A DNA stretch of 64,000 nt, taken from positions 1,612,001 to 1,676,000 of the forward strand of contig JAQSEB010000091.1 in NCBI GenBank assembly GCA_030063045.1, in the 5' to 3' direction. Below the pieces are notes generated by a model. That model made no database searches and was not told where the DNA came from. It saw nothing but the letters and a program-made list of their open reading frames with translations. The position numbers were made by a program, and so were the translations under genes. Position 1 is the stretch's first letter, and each line of letters opens with the position of its first letter. The DNA comes from Pratylenchus scribneri. Lineage: Eukaryota > Nematoda > Chromadorea > Rhabditida > Pratylenchidae. This document shows positions 34,730 through 46,100 of this stretch, in pieces.

Positions 34730-36424
34730 TTAATAGTAATTCATCCCCCAAAATAAATCCTCTTCAATCAAAATTCTTGTCTTCAATTCTAGCTTCATTC
34801 GTTCCTCCAAATCAGTGACTTTTGTTGTTATTTCGCCGTCATTTTTGTGCCGAACAAGAAAATATTTATAATTGCAGACCGCCTCTTTCCAATGCAATTC
34901 GAGCATTTCCTTCGTTGTTTTATTCTCAATTTTGAAATTCTCGTAACGAATCTCGTCCGTTGAGCAAATTAAGCAAATGATAAAATTGGCCGGTTCAGTG
35001 GAATTGATAAATTCCTTAAAAATAAGAATATGAATATAAGAGGGAAGTCATTTAATTTGGCGAAAAAAATACTGAATTTGGCGAAAACTTTTCGTGTCGA
35101 AAAATATTATATTTTTGAGGCCATATATCTTGGCCAAATCAGACTTCTTTAAGATTCCCTAACCCCTAGCCTTAGCCCCTAATCCCATGCCTGCCCTGAA
35201 CCTAACCCTAGCCCTAAACCCCTAATTAGGGCCAAGTTATATGGCCTCAAAAATATACTATTTTTCGACACGAAAAGTTTTCGCCAAATTCAGTATTTTT
35301 TTCGCCAAATTAAGTTTATCTCATATAAGAGAGCAAATACTTTAATATTTTTTACATGCCAAAACTCTGATATAATTTTGGCATTAATTAATTAATTCAA
35401 AAAGGGTTAAAGCCAATATGATCAATGAAAAAGGATCAATAAATTTTTCCATTGCTTATGCTTAGTGCTTACCTCTTTGACGCGATCAATGAATGGCATT
35501 ATTTCAGCCTTAGTTTCGAACATTTTCGACTTGCCATCTTCCCTTGGTGTAGTCAACCATTTCACAACCAAGTCGATTTCATTTTTTCGGCAGCCGGAGA
35601 GGTAAATTGATTGAACTCCATTAATAAAGTTGGGAAATTGCTCGTTGAATTTGTTCAAATCGATGAGCTTGTTTTCATAAATTTCCAATTTATTCGTTTT
35701 TGAAGCAAGCAATTCCAGCAAACGGTTAATTGATTGCGGACTATTCATATTATCCAATGCTATTGAGATGTCTTCTTTGAGCAATGGTTCAATTTTCTCC
35801 ATAAATTGAAATGCCCGATCGTCAATCAACCTACACAATAAATTCAAATTATTTTAAATATTTAAATTAAATGCAAAATTTCACTCGAAAGAAATCTCCT
35901 CAAAGCCAATAATGTATTTGGGTGGATTTATATCCGCAATTGGAATTCGAATGTATCGGATATTCTCCAGAATGATTTCATCCCTTTCAACAAAAAATTT
36001 CAATCTCGGAACAATGCGCGGTTTCACTTTTCTTCCATGCAAATGTGGCCAACAATATTGATTGAATATGTATGACGACGTGGGCAATGAAGTTCGGGCC
36101 AATTCCGGTCGTTTGAACCAGTCCAGAACATCAGGCAACCAACCACCGAATTTAAGCCTTAACAAAATTATTAGTAAATTTTATGACCATTTTTAAAACC
36201 TTTTCTTGTTCGATTTCTGCTGTTCCTTGTTTTCAATTTCCTCAGATGAATTTTTGTTGTTCATTGAAAAAGATGACTAAATTGGATTGAATTAAACTTT
36301 TAAAATAATAACAAAATTCAACCATTTCTTCGATTTGTTCCTTTTCCATTTGCGCTTTTTCAGTTCCAACAATTTGTTCGGCACACTCTTCTTCCATTTT
36401 AATTTTCTGTTCGCTGCTATTCAT
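34730..36424 (-). CDS. F-box-associated-like protein (nematode-expanded family)
   Basis: Five exons (36323-36424, 36200-36276, 35885-36157, 35473-35830, 34730-35014) give 364 residues in phase. A charged Glu/Lys-rich amino end is followed by GGWLPDVLDWFKRPELARTS, which has the look of a degenerate F-box (LPDVLDWF...L). Then come PRLKFFVERDEI, IRYIRIPIADINPPKYIIGF and a leucine-rich middle. The carboxy-terminal block EFINSTEPANFIICLICSTD...FKIENKTTKEMLEL resembles, as I remember it, the tail block of a large F-box-associated family in cyst nematodes. F-box proteins usually act as substrate adaptors of SCF ubiquitin ligases, but the F-box here is too diverged to be sure. Intron 35015-35472 contains a foldback transposon. 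Confidence 0.65.
35043..35322. mobile_element. Foldback (Mutator-like) MITE
   Basis: 280 bp, nearly a full palindrome. Arms of about 90 bp read TTAATTTGGCGAAAAAAATA...CGAAAACTTTTCGTGTCGAA and are inverted on the right. It is flanked by a perfect 9-bp duplication ATATAAGAG (35034-35042 and 35323-35331). Long inverted repeats plus a 9-bp duplication fit Mutator-like elements. Related, more decayed copies: 50625-50850, 58560-58735 and 61045-61300. Confidence 0.85.
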
Positions 36425-37121
36425 TCCAATTCCAAGTCAAATGATTGCTGATTAAATTAGATTGATTTAAAATATCTAAAATTGGAGTGAATTTATTCAA
36501 ATCAGACATCATTTATTATTGTGATAGATGGAAGATGGACTAATATAATTTGTATTTTTAAAATTTTCGGGCATATTTTTTAGAAAATTTAACCTTTCTA
36601 TCCCTCAGGACTTACTTAAGGTCCCTATGTAAGATTAAAAAGACTTAGACCTTAATTTACAAAATCGCTTCGCTTCACTTCCTCTTTTTACTCTCATCTC
36701 TTAGTTTTACACACTATTTTTCAATCATTAAGACATTTTATCCTAGATATTATTTATTTATTAAGACATTTTTGCTATTTTTACTACTCAAATCAAAATA
36801 AGAGATCGGCATCCGGCACGGATTCCGGATCCGTACGGTTTCATACGGATCCGTAGTCCGGAATCCGTATATTTTTCCAATCCGTACGGATTAGTCCGGA
36901 ATCCGTACGGATCCATGTGATTTTCCAATGTAGTCCGTAATCCGGTCGTCCCGACGATTTTCAATTCGCCGGACTCTAACTCAAAATCACAAAACGCAGT
37001 ATTAAGCTTTTAGCTCGACGAAAGAAACACAAACCCAATGATATCAAAATTAATGATTTTTAATTCATTTAATTTAACCCAGAGTTTAATTAATCCAAAT
37101 AGTTGAATCTAATTTATAAAA
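36425..37121. promoter_or_regulatory. Divergent promoter region between the F-box-like gene and TRRAP
   Basis: 697 bp between two genes transcribed away from each other. It contains a cluster (36805-36960) of the 12-bp palindrome ATCCGTACGGAT and variants, starting AGAGATCGGCATCCGGCACG. The cluster looks like one end of a hAT-type element of the same build as 27252 and 53974, but no second end was found. The rest is AT-rich. Confidence 0.5.
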
Positions 37122-40100
37122 ATGTCGTCAAGAATACAACAAATTCGACCGAAAATACCTTCAAAATTTCCTCCAAACACAACACAACAAACAATTGTAT
37201 GGCAACCGTTGCCACCAATCGTAGCACATTTGAATTCGTTGATGCAAACGCTGAATGACGCACCACAGGATGATGTGAAATTCCAAGCTTTAAAGGTTTT
37301 ACTTTTTAATTCCTTAATTCGATAATTGAATTTGTAGGAAATCAGCGAAAACATGGAAGAATTGTTCGGCATCGGCACACATCCCTATACACCATTGGTG
37401 GAAAGTTTGATTCGAATTTTTATGAAATTGCTGAACGAAACCACTCCACAATTCATTTCCGAAAACAACACATTAAAATTGAGGAAATTAATTTTTGAGC
37501 TGCTCTATCGACTTTCATCAAATGAGATTATGAAAAGTTACAGCAAAACTTGGCAGCAAATTCTGCTCCGATTAATTCATTCCGTAAATTTATTTTTTTT
37601 CATTTAACAAAAAACTCCAACTTTTATAGGAGAACGAAGAGAATGCGCTGCTAATTATCAAAATTCTAACCGATCATATCAAAACTTTTCGCCCCCCATT
37701 TTCAAATGAATTGACCGCATTTTTTGTGCAATGGAAAAATGCATATAATGAAATGTTGAACAGACATATGGCAGCCAATGATGGGGCCACAATGTTTTTG
37801 CAAAGGAGTTTGATATTTAGCAATAAATCCATTGAAGACAGCGTCGTTGAGGTTTCCTTTTCTATTGAATTTTAATTAGTTTATTATTTAAAAAATGCAT
37901 ATATAAATGTGCTTCAAGCATAAAAGAATTAATTTTTCCCCGCGGGGATTCGAACCATTGACCAAAATTTTTTAAAAGTGATGGTTCCCTAGACAGAAAA
38001 AATTTTTTTTTCTGCACGGGTTCAAATAATTGACCCAAATTAATGACAATTGTGAAAGGCTCCCAGCCTAAAAAATTAATTGGGTTCGAAGTTCGAACTC
38101 ACAACTCACATCGATCCAAATTTTGTAAAAGTTTAGATCAATTTTTTAAAAAAATTTCCGGTAGTGCAATTTACGGGATTCGGGATGGAAGGGGAAAAGG
38201 ATGAGAATGATGATGATGATGATGAAGAGTGAAGAGATGACATCATCATCTTCATCATCGCCTTCCATCTTCTTCTTCATCATCTTCATCATCATCCTTT
38301 TTCCATTCCATCCCATAAACTGCACTAGTACCAAATTTTTATCTAAAATTAAAATCTAATATGTAACTCGGATTCGGATTTAATCTGATATATATGAAAA
38401 TATTTCAAAAAATAATTTTCTTTTTCAAATTCAGGCACTCAAAACTTGCTATTTTACCACCCCGTTGAGTTTATCTGCAAGTACGTCAGGGGCTTTCGAA
38501 CAGGTAATCATTTTTTTTTTCAATAAAAAAATTTATTTTAATTATATTAATATTATTAATAAATTTATTTAATTAAAATTTAATTAAAATTAATTAAAAA
38601 TATTTTTTTAGTTTTTCAAATCATACCTCCCATTCCCAAACAAAAAACAGTACACGCTGATCCCAAGGGCCAATCAAAGTGTCAAGGTGTTGGCCGAAAT
38701 CACCATTCTTTTGCTTGCCCTCATCCAATTCCATCGCCAACAATTGTTGGGCGAATTGCTGGACATTGTGCCCATTTTTGTGCGCTACATCAATGTGGAC
38801 ATTGCGAGGGCAGTGCGCGAGGACAATGCATTCCATCGGGAATTGGTCGACGAATTCCGAAATTCACAAGTGCGAGCACTTTCCATCATTGCCTATATTG
38901 CCAGACAGGCTCAAGTAAGAGAAATAGAAAATTAAAATTACCAATAATTTATTCAAATTAATTAATATTATTAAATGATCTATTTTCCTAGCAGTTAATT
39001 TCATATTTAATACAAAATAAAATCCTATTATAAATGAGCCTAAAATCTTAGATTTTTATTCAATTAAAAAATTAAAATTTAAAAATTTTTACTTTAATGA
39101 GATTGAATTTTAAAATATTTCCCAAAAGGGGAAAGGGCTACCCTTAAAAAAATTTCAAAAAAAGAAATCATAATAAAAGCAAAAAAAAAAATATGGGTAT
39201 ATGATGGGTAAATGGCTTTCGTTTAGTACTAAATTTAACTAATTTTATTTTCATTAAAATTGAACATTTTTTCCTTCAATTTGTGGGAATAAATTTACTA
39301 AACTATTTTATCAAAATTCACACCTCGAAAAAATAGAGATCCTTATTAAATATTCGAGCTTAAAAAATCCTAAAATTGATATAATTTTTTCCACAATATT
39401 TAATATTTCTTCGATCCAAAGATGACCGATGTGATGAATGCACATTCGCAAGCAATTTGCCAGGGCATTTTAATGCTTTTCGACTCATTCCACGATGAAG
39501 TGATCACTCAAAGAAGGGATTTGCTATTGGCCATCAAATACTTTTTCCAATCCGAATTCCGGCACAATTTCATTCCGGTCATCCCAAAAATGTGTAATGA
39601 AAAGACACTGCTAGGCAACACATTCACCTCACAAGATCAATTAAGGTAGATTTTTTTAAATTTAAATTTTTATAAAAAATATCATTTTTAAACAAAATTA
39701 TTTGCATTTTAAAATTTGAATTTATAAATTCTTTTTTAACACCAAAACCAAAAATATTTTTTTTGTCACGATAAGAGTTTGACTTCTATTAAATCACAAA
39801 CCGGTTTTAGAACCTATAAACCTTATATCAATTCGTAGATCTCATCGAGACGCATCGATTGGTATATAATTTGTCATGGTTTGGCCAAAATTAAAGGCTA
39901 TTAAACCTTTTAAACTATTTTTCCTTTTTTTTGATTTAATACTAAATTGGGCCAAACCTTAACATTTTATACACCATTAGATGCGTCTTGGTGAGACTAC
40001 AAATTGATATAAGGTTTGTAGGGTCTAAAACCGGTTTCGGATTTATTAGACAAATTGATATAAGGTTTATAGGGTTTAAAACCGGTTTCTGATTTGTTAG

Positions 40101-43100
40101 AAGTCAAAAACTGTTCTAGTGGTCAAAAAAGCATTTTTCTGTGGTAAAAAAAGTAACCATTTGAATTTATTTTAAGTATAGCACAAAACTTCTTCAGTAA
40201 GCCCAATTTTTGCTTTTCCCTATTAGCTTTAAAAAATTTTCTAAATTTGCCGTATATCATAGTGAAATTCACATCTATAATTTAAAAGGAATTTTACTTT
40301 GGCACCGGCATAAATTAAATGTTATTAAAGAGTCAAATTAAACCGCAAATTTTTATAAACGTCAAAAATTAGTTTGCTGAGCAATTTGACAACATTTTTC
40401 ATAAACAAAAACAATAAAATTAATAAAAATAAATAAAAATTGCACACAGAAATTTTTTATCCTTCTAATTTTTAATTTTTTTAATAAAAAAATTTTCCAA
40501 ATTTAAAAAAAAAATAATTAAAATTTTCCCACAGAAACCAAGCATATTTTTTGCTCGCCGACATTCTCCATCATGTTCGAATGAATTTGGGCGATTTATT
40601 GATGCATGATTTCTTTTTGTGCTCTCGCAATTTACATGATCCCCAACTATTGCCTTATGTCCAAACAATGTACGGGAAATTGATGATGAATTTGATCGAG
40701 CCATTGGTGGTGCAGGCAAAGGAGGGGGAAGGCGGAGAAGAATTCGGCAAAGTGGTTGGTAAAATTTATTTGATTTATTTAATTTGATTTTTATATTTTA
40801 ATTAATTAAATGAAATATTAAATAAAAAAAAACATTAATTAAGCTGCTTAAATTTTTTTTATTTTTTTATAATAATTTGGCCTTAAAAATATAAGAATTT
40901 GGCCAGAAAAATATTTCAGAATTTGCCTTAAAAATATAATAAGAATTTTATATTAAGAATTTGTCCATAAAACAATAATAAGAATTTGGCCATAAAAATA
41001 TAACAAGAATTTGGCCATAAAAATATAAAAGAATTTGGCCATAAAAATATAACAAGAATTTCACCATAAAAATATAAAATATTCATTTTTTTTTACAGCA
41101 ACGCCAAATTCTCTGTTGCGCCATTGACTCATTTGTGCGAAAAGCAACGCTGATTGCGGAATGGCATTTGCCATATTTGATGGAAAAATACAAACAACAA
41201 ACACCACAATCGGCTACTTTACAAAATCCTCAAGCACAAATTGCCACAAACAAATCAAATGAACAGACAAAATCGGCACAATCATCCCCAATGAAGGGTT
41301 CCCCACAAAAATCAATCACAACAAATTTTGAAGGATCTCCACAAAAATCGGTCACATCGAATCTGGTGGAATTTCCGGCAACACAAAAAGTGAACCAAAT
41401 TTTTTAAATTTTAAATTATTTTTAGTCATCATCTTCTCCGTTTGATGCCAGTCAAGCATTTTGGCAAGATCCATTGTACCCATTATCGTTGAATGATGGC
41501 AGGAATATGGTTCGAAACATCATTTTACCAACAAAAATGTTGGTCATCGCACTCAAGGAGCTGGGCACTCAACTTGGAGGTGGGAAAAATTTTTATTTTT
41601 TGATATTTTAAATTAAAAAAGTAAACCTAAAAATGTGAATACGGAATAGATTTTTAGGTCACAAAAATCGCAAAATAGGATGCCAATTTTTCTATAAAAT
41701 TAGCTAATTGCTATTGGGAACCTCAAAGTAGGTAATTTTTGGCTTTTTATTGCATTTTTCTAATGGAAATTTTCCCCAGAAATTAGTATTTTTGGTAAAA
41801 TCGATCATAAAAATTAGTAAAAATATCAAATAAATAAATGCTTAAAAATATTTTTTGTGTAATACTTTCCTCATCAAAATCAAATCTGATACATACAAAA
41901 AAGCGAAAGGAGAAATGACCTTAAAAATGCCTTCCTTAATTATGAATTAAACCAAATTATTTCAGAATCAAATTGCCTTTATATGGTTGAAAATCAATTG
42001 ACACAACTATTTGCCTCCGGCCTCAAATGTTTGGACATTTTCATGATTGGTTCAAATACGGCACTCCATGGCCAAAATGCCACCAGCACTTATCCACAAA
42101 AATTCGGGTAAAATCCAAGTAAAATTTCCACCAAAATCCAATTTTAGTTCCGGTTCCACATCTTTGCGTTCTAAAGAAGAAAGGGACACAATTGAAGCAT
42201 TCATGAACATTTTTACTAACATTGATGCTGGAATGTTCGAAGAAATCATGGAAAAACACATTGAATTGCTGATGGAACGGATGATCGTGAATCCGGTGCT
42301 CCAAAATGTGTGCAATCAATTCTTCAGCCATCCTCAAACATTACGAAAAATGGGTGTCATTTTGGTGAAATATTTACTCAACAAATTGCCGGAATTGGGT
42401 GCAAACAATGATCGGGCATTTCTCTATTTGAAAATGTTCCAACTGATTTTTCAATCTCTTTCTTATACGGCAAATCCATCCAATTCGGAACAAATTCAAA
42501 CGCTGACCCAAAATTGTGACATTATTTTGAAGGTAGATTAAGGGGAAAAATATAATTGGATATATTTTTTTTGTCATCTTAAAATTAGAATAATTCATTA
42601 ATAATCTTTTCGGAAAAAATGAATTAAAACTCCGGAAAATTTAATAAAATCTTTCAGGAAAAAAAATCTTTCCAGAAAAATTAATTTAAAATCTTTCCAG
42701 AAAAATTAATTTAAAATCTTTCCAGAAAAAACCAGTGGGGCAGAGCCCCACTGGTTTAAAGCATGCTTCCGTATCGGAAAAAGCGCGGGGCGCTTTAAGG
42801 GGTACCCCAGTGGGTTTTTTATTCAAGTTTTAGACGGCTCGCTTCGCTCGCCTTGTATTTTTCACTTTTTGAAACCGGTTTAAGCTTATATCTCGAAACC
42901 GGTTTGGTATTATAACTCGCGCAATATACCATTCGATCCGCCTCGTCGAGCTCTACAACTTTTCCTTTTACCGCGCACATCTATCTCAACTCGCAAAAAA
43001 GTTATAAAGAAATTTCAAATATTTTCAAAAAATTGACCCCCTATGGTCATTTTTTCAGACTTCCCTGTCCACCGTAGACCCCCCGACCTATATATCAAAA

Positions 43101-46100
43101 GATAGCCCTGACTCTGGAGACGAGATCGTTCGAGGCGGATTTTTGATTTAGGTCCTTGTTAAAAATTTTTACCTGGACAAACCGGTTTTTAAACCGGTTT
43201 CGACCCAAACCCAAACCCCTATCAAAAAACGTATAGTTTTTCTGGATGCGCGTTAAAAAGTTGTCCCTAGGATATACAAGTCCCAAAACCTAAAAATCCC
43301 TCGAAATCCAGATATGAATTTTTTTTTTGCAAAATTTAAAAGCATCTTTCTAGTATATAAAACCAGTGGGGCAGAGCCCCACTGGTTTAAGGCATGCTTC
43401 CGTATCGGAAAAGCGCGGGGCGCTTTAAGGTACCCCAGTAGGTTTTTTATTCAAGTTTTGGACGGCTCGCTCCGCTCGCCTTGTATTTTTCAATTTTTTA
43501 AACCGGTTTAAGCTTATATCTCGAAACCGTTTTGGTATTTCAACTCGCGCAATATACCATTCGATCCGTCTCGTCGAGCTCTACAACTATACTCTTTACC
43601 GCGCACTTCTATCTCAACTCGCAAAAAAGTTATAAAGAAATTTCAAAAATTCAAAAAATTGACCCCCTATGGTCATTTTTTCAGACTTCCCTGTCCACCG
43701 TAGACCCCCCGACCTATATATCAAAAGATAGCCCTGACTCTGGAGACGAGATCGTTCGAGGCGGATTTTTGATTTAGGTCCTTGTTAAAAATTTTTACCT
43801 GGACAAACCGGTTTTTAAACCGGTTTCGACCCAAACCCAAACCCCTATCAAAAAACGTATAGTTTTTCTGGATGCGCGTTAAAAAGTTGTCCCTAGGATA
43901 TACAAGTCCCAAAACCTAAAAATCCCTCGAAATCCAGATATGAATTTTTTTTTTGCAAAATTTAAAAGCATCTTTCTAGTATATAAAACCAGTGGGGCAG
44001 AGCCCCACTGGTTTAAGGCATGCTTCCGTATCGGAAAAAGCGCGGGGCGCTTTAAGGTACCCCAGTAGGGTTTTTATTCAAGTTTTAGACGGCTCGCTCC
44101 GCTCGCCTTGTATTTTTCAATTTTTTAAACCGGTTTAAGCTTATATCTCGAAACCGGTTTGGTTTGACAACTCGCATAATATACCATTCGATCCGTCTCG
44201 TCGAGCTCTACAAATATGCTTTTTACCGCGCAGCTATATCTCAACTCGCAAAAAAGTTAATAAAGAAATTTCAAAAATTTTCAAAAAATTGACCCCCTAT
44301 GGTCATTTTTTCAGACTTCCCTGTCCACCGTAGACCCCCCGACCTATATATCAAAAGATAGCTCTGACTCTGGAGACGAGATCGTTCGAGGCGGATTTTT
44401 GATTTAGGTCCAAGGAAAAAAGTTTTACCTGGGCAAACCGGTTTCTAAACCGGTTTCGGCCCAATCCCGAACCCCTATCAAAAAACGCGTATTTTTCCCG
44501 GATGCGCATCAAAAAGTTGCCCCTAGAATGTGCAACTCCCAAATCGAAAAAATCCCTAGAAAAAGAGCCTTAATTTTTTTTGTGAAAAATTGAAAAGCAT
44601 CTTTCTAGTATATAAACCAGTGGGGCAGAGCCCCACTGGTTTAAGGCATGCTTCCGTATCGGAAAAAGCGCGGGGCGCTTTAAGGTACCCCAGTAGGTAT
44701 TTTATTCAAGTTTTAGACGGCTCGCTTCGCTCGCCTTGTATTTTTCAATTTTTTAAACCGGTTTAAGCTTATATATCGAAACCGGTTTAGTAATACAAAC
44801 CGTGCAATATACCATTCGATCCGTCTCGTCGAGCTCTACAACTTTGCTTTTTACCGCGCAGCTATATCTCAACTCGCAAAAAAGTTATAAAGAAATTTCA
44901 AAAATTTTCAAAAAATTGACCCCCTATGGTCATTTTTTCAGACTTCCCTGTCCACCGTAGACCCCCCGACCTATATATCAAAAGATAGCTCTGACTCTGT
45001 AGACGAGATCGTTCGAGGCGGATTTTTGATTTAGGTCCAAGGAAAAAAGTTTTACCTGGGCAAACCGGTTTCTAAACCGGTTTCGGCCCAATCCCGAACC
45101 CCTATCAAAAAACGCGTATTTTTCCCGGATGCGCATCAAAAAGTTGCCCCTAGAATGTGCAACTCCCAAATCGAAAAAATCCCTAGAAAAAGAGCCTTAA
45201 TTTTTTTTGTGAAAAATTGAAAAGCATCTTTCTAGTATATAAAAAAACCAGTGGGGCAGAGCCCCACTGGTTTAAAGCATGCTTCCGTATCGGAAAAAGC
45301 GCGGGGCGCTTTAAGGGGTACCCCAGTAGGTTTTTTATTCAAGTTTTAGACGGCTCGCTTCGCTCGCCTTGTATTTTTCACTTTTTGAAACCGGTTTAAG
45401 CTTATATCTCGAAACCGGTTTGGTATTATAACTCGCGCAATATACCATTCGATCCGCCTCGTCGAGCTCTACAACTTTTCCTTTTACCGCGCACATCTAT
45501 CTCAACTCGCAAAAAAGTTATAAAGAAATTTCAAAAATTTTCAAAAAATTGACCCCCTATGGTCATTTTTTCAGACTTCCCTGTCCACCGTAGACCCCCC
45601 GACCTATATATCAAAAGATAGCCCTGACTCTGGAGACGAGATCGTTCGAGGCGGATTTTTGATTTAGGTCCTTGTTAAAAATTTTTACCTGGACAAACCG
45701 GTTTTTAAACCGGTTTCGACCCAAACCCAAACCCCTATCAAAAAACGTATAGTTTTTCTGGATGCGCGTTAAAAAGTTGTCCCTAGGATATACAAGTCCC
45801 AAAACCTAAAAATCCCTCGAAATCCAGATATGAATTTTTTTTTTGCAAAATTTAAAAGCATCTTTCTAGTATATAAAACCAGTGGGGCAGAGCCCCACTG
45901 GTTTAAGGCATGCTTCCGTATCGGAAAAGCGCGGGGCGCTTTAAGGTACCCCAGTAGGTTTTTTATTCAAGTTTTGGACGGCTCGCTCCGCTCGCCTTGT
46001 ATTTTTCAATTTTTTAAACCGGTTTAAGCTTATATCTCGAAACCGTTTTGGTATTTCAACTCGCGCAATATACCATTCGATCCGTCTCGTCGAGCTCTAC

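Noticed and set aside
35160..35240. Telomere-like repeat (AACCCTAGCCCTAAACCCC)
   Set aside because: Irregular and short, not the nematode TTAGGC unit; it is the loop of a foldback transposon.
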